From assembly GCF_003590875.1 (NCBI RefSeq), contig NZ_QYUN01000002.1, positions 1,116,001-1,180,000 of the forward strand: 64,000 bases of DNA. Reading direction: 5' to 3'. The translations under genes and the position numbers were made by a program. Below are positions 48,317 through 55,409 of this stretch, piece by piece. Positions within the stretch are counted from its first letter, which is position 1, and each line of letters begins with the position of its first letter. Source of the stretch: Noviherbaspirillum cavernae. GTDB taxonomy: Bacteria; Pseudomonadota; Gammaproteobacteria; Burkholderiales; Burkholderiaceae_D. The notes beneath the pieces are model-generated. The model saw nothing but the letters and a program-made list of their open reading frames with translations. It had not been told where the DNA came from and ran no database searches.

Positions 48317-48493
48317 TCATCGCACCGTCGGCATCGACTGTTCAATCGTCACTGCCGGAAGTATCGGATCGCCGGGAGCCATCGGTTGCGGGAAGGCCTG
48401 CACGAATCTGTACTGCGCGAAGCTGCCGATGGCCATGCCGCCACCCACCGTGCACATCGCCTCGCGGTCGAGTTCCTTGGATGACAAGTTCAT
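48317..48493 (-). CDS. Double-glycine leader peptide, P2 (short leader)
   Basis: 58 residues from the ATG at 48493: a shortened leader MNLSSKELDREAMCTVGGG that aligns with the second half of the other leaders (ELDRxAMxxVxGG), then a 39-residue core MAIGSFAQYRFVQAFPQPMA onward. The core start MAIGS recalls TAMGS in P5 and TSYGS in P3. A longer frame to 48553 exists but includes the stem-loop at 48517, so the short form is preferred. The ribosome-binding site is weak (GCAGGCAACC). Confidence 0.6.
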   Translation of the reverse strand: MNLSSKELDREAMCTVGGGMAIGSFAQYRFVQAFPQPMAPGDPILPAVTIEQSMPTVR

Positions 48494-48516
48494 GCGGGTT
48501 GCCTGCGTCACATCAA

Positions 48517-48542
48517 GGAGCGCCGCTTCATTGCGGCGCTCC
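48517..48542 (-). terminator. Stem-loop after P3
   Basis: GGAGCGCCGC and GCGGCGCTCC form a perfect 10-bp stem with loop TTCATT, 27 bases past the P3 stop on the minus strand. There is no clear T-run, so it may act as an attenuator or RNA-stabilising structure between P3 and P2. Confidence 0.6.
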
Positions 48543-48568
48543 CTGGTGCGCATCAGAAGAACCCGCTA

Positions 48569-48868
48569 TCAGACCGGAACCGGAATGCCGTAGCCACCGA
48601 ATCCGCCGACCGAATTGAACCCTTGCTGGTTGTTCCATGCCGAGATGCCGCCGCCGAACACAGCCGAGCCGTTGCCGGTCGGGTTGCTTTGCACCTGGTT
48701 GTTCTGCTGCGAGATCTTGACGTCGGTGGTCGATGAATAGGATGAATAGGAGGGCAGAAGATGGCTCTTGGTCCAGCTGCCGTAGCTCGTGCCGCCGCGC
48801 ACCGCGCTCATGGTCTTGCCGTCGAGTTCCGCAGCGATGATGAGGTCTTTGATGATCAGTGTTTGCAT
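48569..48868 (-). CDS. Double-glycine leader peptide, P3
   Basis: 99 residues: leader MQTLIIKDLIIAAELDGKTM then SAVRGG, with Gly-Gly at 25-26, Leu15, Met20 and Val23 at the -12, -7 and -4 positions. The 73-residue core begins TSYGSW. It contains the block NNQVQSNPTGNGSAVFGGGI followed by SAWNNQQGFNSVGGFGGYG, which is nearly the same in P6 and P7. There are no Cys, so lanthionine or disulfide maturation is unlikely. The start at 48868 follows AAGGAGAACTACC. A sigma-54-type promoter lies 75 bases upstream. Confidence 0.85.
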   Translation of the reverse strand: MQTLIIKDLIIAAELDGKTMSAVRGGTSYGSWTKSHLLPSYSSYSSTTDVKISQQNNQVQSNPTGNGSAVFGGGISAWNNQQGFNSVGGFGGYGIPVPV

Positions 48869-48942
48869 GGTAGTTCTCCTTGAATGGAAGTCGTGAGGTT
48901 TGGGTTTGAGTCGAACATTCTGTCGCGCTCGACAGACATATT

Positions 48943-48957
48943 GCAGGGAGCATGCCA
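48943..48957 (-). promoter_or_regulatory. Sigma-54-type promoter upstream of P3
   Basis: Minus strand TGGCATGCTCCCTGC, with GG-N10-GC spacing. The 90 bases from the ribosome-binding site to this motif are nearly identical to the region before P7 (52049-52140), so the promoter region was duplicated with the gene. Confidence 0.7.
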
Positions 48958-48995
48958 GCCCGCTCCGGTCGCTGAGGATGATGCGCAAGTCATTG

Positions 48996-49013
48996 AAAAA
49001 TATGGATATTTTT
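48996..49013. promoter_or_regulatory. Candidate upstream activator site (AT palindrome)
   Basis: AAAAATAT-GG-ATATTTTT, an 8-bp perfect inverted repeat about 40 bases beyond the -24 element of P3. A related but imperfect sequence (AAAAACAAGGAGTATTTT) lies at the same distance before P7 (about 52175). This is a candidate binding site for the Fis-type helix-turn-helix of the sigma-54 activator. The rest of 48869-49269 has no recognised gene. Confidence 0.4.
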
Positions 49014-49269
49014 CGTTATGGCAGATTCTTGTGCAGGTGTGCCGAGATTGCTGCCGGGAAGGGTGGCGGGTCCGGCCAAACAGTTCACAGGCAGCCTGTT
49101 CGGAAAACTGAAACACCTGTTGTCCTTCGGTGCGGGACTGTTGCGTTCAGACGGAGGCCCCGCATCCTGAATACGGGATACACCGTATTGCGAAGTGGAT
49201 ATTGTGACTGCTAGTATGTTACGTAAAAATCATTGCAGGTCCCGTACCGGGCCTGCCGGGGACGCAGAC

Positions 49270-50442
49270 ATGTTCGGTACCAAAGAAGTTTTCCTGATAG
49301 CAGCCTTGCTTTGCTTCATCACGTTTCTCGTACTGTTTTCAATGAATGAAAGCCGTGTGAACGGGGTCAGGCCGCTGTTGCTGTCCAGCGTGCTGGGGAT
49401 GGCGGGCAACGTTCTGTATGCCTTCGGCAAGGAGCTGCCGCCCCTCATTGCCTACGAAGGGGCCAATGCGGTCTATGCCGCCGCCTCCGCCGCCACATTG
49501 GTTGGATACCGGCAGCTCTTCAACACCAGGCCATTCATATCGCTTCTGGCAGCCGCAGTCGCGCTGCTGACGTGCCTGGTCGCCTATTTTCACTACTTCG
49601 TGGATTCGTTCATCGGCCGCACCTGCGTAGCGTCGCTATTCCAGGTCGGCATCGCGGCTGGAATCGGATGCACGGTGCTCCAGGCACGCGATGAAGGCGA
49701 GCAGTCCCGATACGCAAGAATGTTCATTCTGGCGATGTGCGGCCTTGTCGCCGGCGGCCATCTATTGCGGGTGGTAAGGCAATGCATCGTATCCGACGCG
49801 CCGAAGTCCTTGCTGGAGCCTTCCGGATGGAACGTGTTTTTGCTGTCCGGCGGGGCCTTCGTATTGCCGGTGCTGATCCTGGGCGGCCTGCTCCTTGCGC
49901 ACCGCAGGTTGATCTCGGATGTGCAGCATGCGGCGAATCATGATTTCCTGACCGGAGCATGGTCGCGGCGGGCATTCTTCGATGCCGGCGAACGCGAAGC
50001 CGTCCGTGCGAAACGGCATGGCAAACGATTGGCATTGCTCCTCATCGACCTCGATAACCTGAAGCCGGTCAATGATACTTACGGCCACGCGGCCGGCGAT
50101 GAAGCACTCATTGCCTTTGTCCGCACGGCGCAAACCACCCTGCGCTCCATTGATTGCCTGGCGCGCCTGGGCGGGGATGAATTTGCCATCTTGATGCCGG
50201 AAACAGACCTGTCCGGCGCAGTCAGTGCTGCTGAACGGCTCAAGAGCCGGTGGAAATCCGCAGGTGGCGCCAGTCAGGCGGCAAGCGTCACGTTCAGCAT
50301 CGGCGTTGCAGTCTTGCGGGACGATGACAGCTTCAATACACTGATCAGCCGCGCCGACAAGGCCTTGTATGAAGCAAAGGGCGAAGGCCGCGACCGGGTC
50401 ATGGCACAACGCGATGTTGATCTTGCCCCCGCGATGATCTGA
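49270..50442 (+). CDS. Membrane diguanylate cyclase (GGDEF)
   Basis: 390 residues. The N-terminal 215 residues contain six to seven hydrophobic helices (FLIAALLCFITFLVLF first), a membrane sensor without a named motif. The GGDEF domain from about 225 is intact: HDFLTGAWSRRAFFD, DLDNLKPVNDTYGHAAGDEAL and RLGGDEFAILMPE. An inhibitory-site RSID lies five residues before GGDEF. It should make c-di-GMP. The ATG at 49270 is chosen over the upstream GTG at 49195 because membrane segment 1 begins right after it. It lies on the opposite strand, between peptide genes. Confidence 0.88.
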   Translation: MFGTKEVFLIAALLCFITFLVLFSMNESRVNGVRPLLLSSVLGMAGNVLYAFGKELPPLIAYEGANAVYAAASAATLVGYRQLFNTRPFISLLAAAVALLTCLVAYFHYFVDSFIGRTCVASLFQVGIAAGIGCTVLQARDEGEQSRYARMFILAMCGLVAGGHLLRVVRQCIVSDAPKSLLEPSGWNVFLLSGGAFVLPVLILGGLLLAHRRLISDVQHAANHDFLTGAWSRRAFFDAGEREAVRAKRHGKRLALLLIDLDNLKPVNDTYGHAAGDEALIAFVRTAQTTLRSIDCLARLGGDEFAILMPETDLSGAVSAAERLKSRWKSAGGASQAASVTFSIGVAVLRDDDSFNTLISRADKALYEAKGEGRDRVMAQRDVDLAPAMI

Positions 50443-50630
50443 ACGCGATGCTGGCGCTTGTGCAGCTGCACGGGGGCATGAAATGCATTCTACGCACGCA
50501 CGGACGACAGACAGGGCGCACCATGTGCGCCCGTGCCTTCAAACCGGCTATCCGACTGATTGACCGGCTTTCTCTCACGTGACTTCGTGAGTCCTGGCCG
50601 GGAGAAAAACGCCCGACTCAAACGGCTTTT

Positions 50631-50849
50631 CTATTTGCGGGACTTGCTTCCCGCGGCTTGCTTTCCAGCATCCGTCTGCGAAGGCGAAACAAATCCCTTC
50701 GGGAAATTGACGATGCGGTTGTCACGCGCGACCATGCGTCCCGCGAAGGGACGATGCATGCCGGATCGTGCGCCTCCGGTGACCGCAAGCATGGCATCGC
50801 GGTCGAGATCGATGCTGTCCGGCAAATCCTTGATGACGATGTGAGACAT
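50631..50849 (-). CDS. Double-glycine leader peptide, P4 (basic core)
   Basis: 72 residues: leader MSHIVIKDLPDSIDLDRDAM then LAVTGG with Gly-Gly at 25-26. The 46-residue core ARSGMHRPFAGRMVARDNRI and onward is rich in Arg/Lys and lacks the Asn/Gln block, so it is the most different family member. The start at 50849 follows CTGAGGAGCAGCAT. An imperfect motif TGGAATGCTCATGC (GG-N9-GC, one base short) lies about 60-75 bases upstream. Confidence 0.78.
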   Translation of the reverse strand: MSHIVIKDLPDSIDLDRDAMLAVTGGARSGMHRPFAGRMVARDNRIVNFPKGFVSPSQTDAGKQAAGSKSRK

Positions 50850-50994
50850 ATGCTGCTCCTCAGGATGAAAATCGAAGTGGTGTGATCCGATGGTTAGCAT
50901 GAGCATTCCAGGAGTCAGAGTGCCCGCGCGTCCGGAGATTCAATAAAAATGCCTCCCCTTGAAAGCAGAAACATCGAAGCGGAAACAAGGGCAA

Positions 50995-51052
50995 GACGCA
51001 TCGGGATGCGCCGGACGGTTGTCTCAATCCATCCGGCGCATCCCGATGCGTC
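50995..51052 (-). terminator. Long perfect stem-loop after P5
   Basis: A 21-bp perfect inverted repeat (50995-51015 and 51032-51052, beginning GACGCATCGGGATGCGCC) with a 16-base loop, starting 25 bases past the P5 stop on the minus strand. It probably ends or stabilises the P7-P6-P5 transcript. Confidence 0.75.
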
Positions 51053-51076
51053 CTGCGGCGGCCGCGCATTGCTGAA

Positions 51077-51352
51077 TCAGGCGAAATGCGTGGGCAACGA
51101 CGACAGTTGCAGGTAGTTCATTCCCACTTGTGTCGGGCTGACCTTCAGGCCGGGCAGGTAGGCACCGGCACCGATGGCGCTGCCATTGAGGACGTTGGTG
51201 TTCTGAACCATATAGTTTTGCTGGTTCACGCTGACCGGCACGTTGATGTTGATGCTCGGGCTGCCCATGGCGGTGCCCCCGTGGACGACGGACATGGCCT
51301 TGCGGTCAAGTTCCGTGCTGTGGGACAAGTTGCGAATCATGATGGTGGACAT
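51077..51352 (-). CDS. Double-glycine leader peptide, P5
   Basis: 91 residues: leader MSTIMIRNLSHSTELDRKAM then SVVHGG with Gly-Gly at 25-26. The 65-residue core starts TAMGSPSININVPVSVNQQN and continues with VQNTNVLNGSAIGAGAYLPG, a diverged version of the NNQxQSNxTGNxSAV block of P3/P6/P7. The start at 51352 follows CAAAGGAAACAGCC. It is the last of three genes transcribed together from the promoter at 52121. A 7-bp stem-loop (51392-51413) separates it from P6. Confidence 0.8.
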   Translation of the reverse strand: MSTIMIRNLSHSTELDRKAMSVVHGGTAMGSPSININVPVSVNQQNYMVQNTNVLNGSAIGAGAYLPGLKVSPTQVGMNYLQLSSLPTHFA

Positions 51353-51391
51353 GGCTGTTTCCTTTGATGAAGTTGAGTGCTTGAGGGTTGT

Positions 51392-51413
51392 GGGGGAGTC
51401 TTGCCGCTCCCCC
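51392..51413 (-). terminator. Stem-loop between P6 and P5
   Basis: GGGGGAG and CTCCCCC pair across TCTTGCCG. There is no T-run. It may lower P5 expression relative to P6 and P7 or protect the mRNA. Confidence 0.5.
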
Positions 51414-51426
51414 GATTCGTGAGCGA

Positions 51427-51708
51427 TTACTTGACGCCGTAGCCGAAGCCGCCGATCGAGTTGCTGCCCTGCTGGTTGTTCCATGCTTCGATGTTGCCGC
51501 AGAACACAGCCGAGTTGTTGCCGGTCGGGTTGCTTTGCGCCTGGTTGTTGACCTGGTCGATCGAAATGTTCGTGGTCGATGTGGATCCATACGAATCCGG
51601 TAAGTAAGGCATCTTCGGCATTTTGTAGGTGCCGCCGCGCACGGCGCTCATGCCTTCGGCGTCGAGTTCTTCGGCAATGGCGAGGTCTTTGATGGACAGG
51701 GTTTTCAT
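51427..51708 (-). CDS. Double-glycine leader peptide, P6
   Basis: 93 residues: leader MKTLSIKDLAIAEELDAEGM then SAVRGG with Gly-Gly at 25-26. The 67-residue core TYKMPKMPYLPDSYGSTSTT leads into NNQAQSNPTGNNSAVFCGNI and EAWNNQQGSNSIGGFGYGVK, closely similar to P3 and P7, with a single Cys. The start at 51708 follows TAGGAGAACCGAC. It is 55 bases after P7 and in the same transcript. Confidence 0.85.
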   Translation of the reverse strand: MKTLSIKDLAIAEELDAEGMSAVRGGTYKMPKMPYLPDSYGSTSTTNISIDQVNNQAQSNPTGNNSAVFCGNIEAWNNQQGSNSIGGFGYGVK

Positions 51709-51763
51709 GTCGGTTCTCCTAAGGAATTGGATAAGTCGATATTCAGGGCAAGGCGGTCGACGA

Positions 51764-52048
51764 TCAGCCGATCGAGTTGAAGCCTTGCTGGTTGTTGAAG
51801 GCGAAAATGCCGCCACCGAATACTGCAGAGCCGTTGCCGGTGGCGTTGCTCTGGAACTGGTTGTTGGCTTGATCGATCGAAACGTTCGTCGTGGTCGTGG
51901 ACGACGGGTAGGAGGGGGTGGACGGTTGCTTGTAAGAGCCGGGGTGAGGCATCTTCACGCCGCCGTAGCAGCCGCCGCGCACGGCGCTCATGCCTTTGAC
52001 GTCGAGTTCTTCAGTGATGGACAGGTCTTTGATGGTCAGTGCTTTCAT
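51764..52048 (-). CDS. Double-glycine leader peptide, P7
   Basis: 94 residues: leader MKALTIKDLSITEELDVKGM then SAVRGG with Gly-Gly at 25-26. The 68-residue core starts CYGGVKMPHPGSYKQPSTPS and ends with NNQFQSNATGNGSAVFGGGI and FAFNNQQGFNSIG. It stops where P3 and P6 continue with GFGYG-type tails. The start at 52048 follows CAGGAGAACTACC. It is the first gene of the P7-P6-P5 unit, with a sigma-54-type promoter 73 bases upstream. Confidence 0.85.
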   Translation of the reverse strand: MKALTIKDLSITEELDVKGMSAVRGGCYGGVKMPHPGSYKQPSTPSYPSSTTTTNVSIDQANNQFQSNATGNGSAVFGGGIFAFNNQQGFNSIG

Positions 52049-52120
52049 GGTAGTTCTCCTGGATGGAAGTATGAGGTTTGGGTTTGAGTCGAACATTTTG
52101 TCGCGCTCGGCAGACATATC

Positions 52121-52135
52121 GCATGGAGTGTGCCA
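52121..52135 (-). promoter_or_regulatory. Sigma-54-type promoter upstream of P7-P6-P5
   Basis: Minus strand TGGCACACTCCATGC: a perfect TGGCAC -24 element, GG-N10-GC spacing and an ATGC -12 element. It lies at the same distance from the start codon as the P3 motif. The rest of 52049-52452 (404 bases) shows the duplicated leader (similar to 48869-48960) and otherwise no gene I can support. Confidence 0.7.
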
Positions 52136-52452
52136 GCATGGTCCATGCATGCCGAAATGCGACGCAAGTCATTGAAAAACAAGGAGTATTTTCTCGTTCG
52201 CCGGAGTGGTGGCGAATGTGGCGGGGTGTCTGAAAAAGCCGGGTGACGGCTTTCACCAAACATCTGTACGGGGCGCTGTTGGGAGCTGCGCGACACTTCG
52301 CGCTTCGTTCAGTGGAGAGGGGCGGCGACACGTGCCGGATGATCAACGCCAGCCATGCAGTGGTTTGCGACGTGCCTGCGCGTCCTGTCCTTGCGTCAGT
52401 TGCCCTTGCGTCAGCTGCCGCTGCATGAGGAGTGATGGCCGATCATGCCAAG

Positions 52453-52839
52453 TCAGGCATCGTCGTAGGGCAGCGCATCAGGATGAACGTCCACGTAATC
52501 CGGCGCCGGCGTCTCCTCAAAGCGCACGGCCATGATGTGCGAGTGACCGAGCAGCACGGCCTTGGCAACCCGATGCATGCCATCCATGACACGCATGTCG
52601 GCGGAGAGAATAATCGGATAGGCAAGTTCTGCCGCCTCGATCAGACGCATATGCTCGATCACGTTTCGGCACGTCGGCGGCGGACCGCCATGATCGAACC
52701 AGTAGGCTTCATCCACTTCACGAATATCGGCTAGCGGAATTTCCTGCGCCACAAGATGGCGGGAGAGTGCAATCAGACGATGAACGTCCCATGCCAGCAA
52801 GCCCATCCCGCTTTTGCGAAAGTGATATTGCTTACGCAT
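52453..52839 (-). CDS. Hypothetical protein with ParB-like DGxHR motif
   Basis: 128 residues. MDGMHRVAKAVLLG near residues 85-98 resembles the D-G-x-H-R core of ParB/sulfiredoxin-like nucleotide-binding folds; EAYWFDHGGPPPTCRNVIEHMRL and RFEETPAPDY are also distinctive. I know of no established function. It starts MRKQYHFRKSGMGLLAW with no strong ribosome-binding site. No operon partner is clear. Confidence 0.65.
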   Translation of the reverse strand: MRKQYHFRKSGMGLLAWDVHRLIALSRHLVAQEIPLADIREVDEAYWFDHGGPPPTCRNVIEHMRLIEAAELAYPIILSADMRVMDGMHRVAKAVLLGHSHIMAVRFEETPAPDYVDVHPDALPYDDA

Positions 52840-52929
52840 GGAACGATGTCCATCGCTGCGACAGCGGACGCGGTCTTGCGTCCCGGTTCTTCATGTCAGG
52901 TGCCGGTTTCGACAGGTTTTCCGCGTGCA

Positions 52930-53307
52930 CTACCTGTGTCCTTTCAAATCCTCACTCCGACGCCTGGTATGACGTTCCATGCACGAGAAATACGCCAGCG
53001 GCCAGATTGAACCGGATTCTTCCCTCGGCCCGGCCTCATACAGACAGTCTTTATCCCGGAACGCCAGCCACGCGCGCTGCGCGGCCCGCAATCGCTCCCT
53101 GGCCCCGGAAGCATCGAGTCGATCCCTACGCTGTTTGAAAAGACTGTTCAACTCCTTGTCGGCCAGATCAAACCTGTGCCGCGCGCAAAAATTCATCGCA
53201 AGCTGATTTTTGTCGCAATCCTTCAGCGATTCTTCCAGCAGATCGGCTTCCGCGGCAAAGGCATCCAGGAAGACAAAAAGAAAGGCAAATGCCAGAATCG
53301 CTCGCAT
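52930..53307 (-). CDS. Secreted LprI-like (DUF1311) protein
   Basis: 125 residues with a signal peptide (MRAILAFAFLFVFLDAFAAEA). The mature part has the LprI pattern: DCDKNQLAMNFCARHRFDLADKELNSLFKQ and LRAAQRAWLAFRDKDCLYEA, with four Cys able to form two disulfides. LprI-type proteins can inhibit lysozyme in the periplasm; that role is inferred from the family. The start at 53307 is chosen because the signal peptide begins there. Confidence 0.82.
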   Translation of the reverse strand: MRAILAFAFLFVFLDAFAAEADLLEESLKDCDKNQLAMNFCARHRFDLADKELNSLFKQRRDRLDASGARERLRAAQRAWLAFRDKDCLYEAGPREESGSIWPLAYFSCMERHTRRRSEDLKGHR

Positions 53308-53332
53308 GGATATGCCTGATGCTATTTTGCGT

Positions 53333-53743
53333 TCATGAAAACGGCGGGAGCTCGGGGTGACGAGGCAAATTGTCCGAGAATTCCACCCAGGACAGATGGT
53401 TGCTGTGCCAGTAATGCAATGTCGGCTGGACGGATTCCGGGTCATCAAGGCTGCCGATAGTGACGTCGATCAACTCAGGCAGAAATGTCGCCGTGAAGCT
53501 GATTTGCGTTCCGCAGCGCTCACAGAAGCCACGCTGCGCTTCCGATGAGGAGGCGTAGGTTTTCACTTCTCCCTTGCTGAAACGAAGCTGGCTCTCATGG
53601 AACATCGCCCAAGCGACGGCGGGTGCCGCGTTTGCGCGACGACACATGCTGCAATGGCAGATCGCGGCGAAGATTGGCTCACCGCTGATCTCATAGCGCA
53701 CCTCACCGCACTGGCAACCGCCTTCACGTTTTTTCTCTGTCAT
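53333..53743 (-). CDS. GFA-family (CENP-V/GFA domain) protein
   Basis: 136 residues with the zinc-site cysteines of the GFA family: GGCQCGEVRYE, AICHCSMCRRANAAP and FCERCGTQISF. Originally named after a glutathione-dependent formaldehyde-activating enzyme, most members have no proven activity. It stands just upstream of the LprI-like gene on the same strand (26-base gap), so cotranscription is possible. Confidence 0.9.
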   Translation of the reverse strand: MTEKKREGGCQCGEVRYEISGEPIFAAICHCSMCRRANAAPAVAWAMFHESQLRFSKGEVKTYASSSEAQRGFCERCGTQISFTATFLPELIDVTIGSLDDPESVQPTLHYWHSNHLSWVEFSDNLPRHPELPPFS

Positions 53744-54019
53744 TTTTCATGCACTCCAAGAGGTCAGGGAATCGGGTTTATCTTGTGCTTCAACGAACTT
53801 GACGAAGACCGCCATCGCGCAGCGACAGACAAGCGCCGCCGGAAGAAACAAACTCGCAGATGGTGGTTGTCGAAATTGTAAGCCCGACGAGGGCCGTGCG
53901 GGGAAGTCCTGTTTGGGCGGCATCAATTGGACCTCTCGGCGCATTGCGTGCCTTGCGAATGACAGGCGCGCATTCAAGCATGCCGCGCTGGTCATCACGG
54001 AAACCTGTGATTCCGCGCA

Positions 54020-54430
54020 TCATCGCGTGTGTCGATGGAGCCGTGGCGGAAAGTACCACCAGGCGGCGACGACGGCCAGCCCGAACAGGGAATAGCCCAT
54101 GGTGAAAACCCAGGCGGGAGCCTCGTAGTAGAGAAGGCTTTGCAGCCAATGATCAATGAAGCTGCCTTCGTAGACGCTGGCGCCAGCGCGGTCCCGGAGC
54201 CACATTTCAAGCGTGGTGAGCGGACACACTGCGCCGAGCCAGGCTTCCGCGACGACCACGGCGATGGCGGCCAGATGCGCGAGACGGAACCACAATGCAT
54301 TGACCCAGTGCCAGGCGCGCAGATTGCCGACAAGGATGAGGACAAGGCCGCCGACGACGAACAAGACGATGGCAACATGCACCGACAGCACCAGATCGGC
54401 GAGGGATTGATATGGAAGCTGGGGGCTCAT
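54020..54430 (-). CDS. DUF2784-family membrane protein
   Basis: 136 residues with four hydrophobic helices. DUF2784 hallmarks: LADLVLSVHVAIVLFVVGGL, LGAVCPLTTLEMWLR and FIDHWLQSLLYYEAPAWVFT. The function is unknown. The gap 53744-54019 upstream of GFA contains no gene I can support. Confidence 0.88.
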   Translation of the reverse strand: MSPQLPYQSLADLVLSVHVAIVLFVVGGLVLILVGNLRAWHWVNALWFRLAHLAAIAVVVAEAWLGAVCPLTTLEMWLRDRAGASVYEGSFIDHWLQSLLYYEAPAWVFTMGYSLFGLAVVAAWWYFPPRLHRHTR

Positions 54431-54580
54431 GCTGATGCACGTTGGTGTTGGTTAGTCAGTCAGGATTGACGGACAAGGTGGAATCTACGGGCGGGCTCGA
54501 GTTGGCCGATATTGCGTGCGAGAAATGGCTGCACACGGAGCTGACTTGCGCGGCTTGGCAAGCGCAGCCAGCTCATCTCA

Positions 54581-55063
54581 TCACCCCTTCTCAATGGACT
54601 TCACTTCCGCGCCGGCAGCCCAGATCCGGTAGCGCACTTCAACGCCTTCGGGCGCATAGACCACGATGGGAAGACGGCTGTTGTAGCGGATGAAATAGGG
54701 ATCGCCGCCAAGCGTGACAAACCGGGCGACTTTCGGCGCGTTTGGATCTACCGCCATGAGTGTGCCTGCCATCGGCCCGAGTTGGCTGACCTTGTATCGT
54801 GTGTATCCCCAGCCACTGATGATGTCTTCTTCAATCTTGCCGCCGAAGAAGTAGGTGTTTCGCGCGTCAACCTGCACCGTCTTGCCGACAAGCAGTTCCA
54901 CCTTGAAGGCATATTCATCCGTTTGTTCCGGGAGTTGCAGAACGTATCGAACCATTCCCGCTTCGGCCGGCGGAAATGCCCGCATGTTGTCCGCGGCCTG
55001 GCTGGCTGGTGCTGCAAACAGAAACAGCAGGGCTGTGATTGCCCATATCCATGGCGTTCTCAT
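54581..55063 (-). CDS. eco: Ecotin-like serine protease inhibitor, cysteine-free
   Basis: 160 residues with a signal peptide ending at SQAA. It aligns over its length with ecotin, a periplasmic inhibitor of trypsin-fold proteases: VELLVGKTVQVDA, ISGWGYTRYKV, RYNSRLPIVVYAPEGVEVRYRIW. The reactive loop reads GTLMAV where E. coli ecotin has STMMAC, so P1 is probably Leu. Both cysteines of the E. coli disulfide are replaced (VDC to VDA, MAC to MAV). A single gene after a 150-base gap. Confidence 0.9.
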   Translation of the reverse strand: MRTPWIWAITALLFLFAAPASQAADNMRAFPPAEAGMVRYVLQLPEQTDEYAFKVELLVGKTVQVDARNTYFFGGKIEEDIISGWGYTRYKVSQLGPMAGTLMAVDPNAPKVARFVTLGGDPYFIRYNSRLPIVVYAPEGVEVRYRIWAAGAEVKSIEKG

Positions 55064-55409
55064 GTTTCTCCTTATGTCGAAATCTGTGTGTGCAAAAACA
55101 CGGTACTACATAAGCACGAAAAACATCATCGGATTTACATCTTGAATTGATGGCGCTGCAATGCCGGGCAGGTGCCAGAACTGACTGCCAAAGTGGCCGG
55201 CACTTCAGCTGCTCACGCCGGATTTTCGCCGCATTCCATTCTTCAATATCCGTTGCTTGTTGTTGCTTGTTGCGACGATGGCACATCGCAACATACCTCT
55301 CCGCATTGTTTGAATTTACAGAGACAGTTCGTGTCTGAAACCATGTATTCCGGCATGAGGCGGAGTTTGTTGCATGCCTGCGTGAAACACACTCACTCAA
55401 TGACAAGCC
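55064..55409. other. Intergenic region between ecotin and kinase genes
   Basis: 346 bases between divergent genes, with no supported gene. It should hold both promoters. Near matches to a sigma-54 promoter (TGGCGCTGCAATGC, TGGCACATCGC) do not have the required GG-N10-GC spacing. Confidence 0.4.

Noticed and set aside
50900..50925. Sigma-54 promoter before P4
   Set aside because: TGGAATGCTCATGC resembles the others, but the GG to GC spacing is 9 rather than 10, so it is mentioned only as a weak motif.
53747..53998. 83-residue minus-strand frame upstream of GFA
   Set aside because: No ribosome-binding site, no recognisable domain, composition unlike the neighbours.
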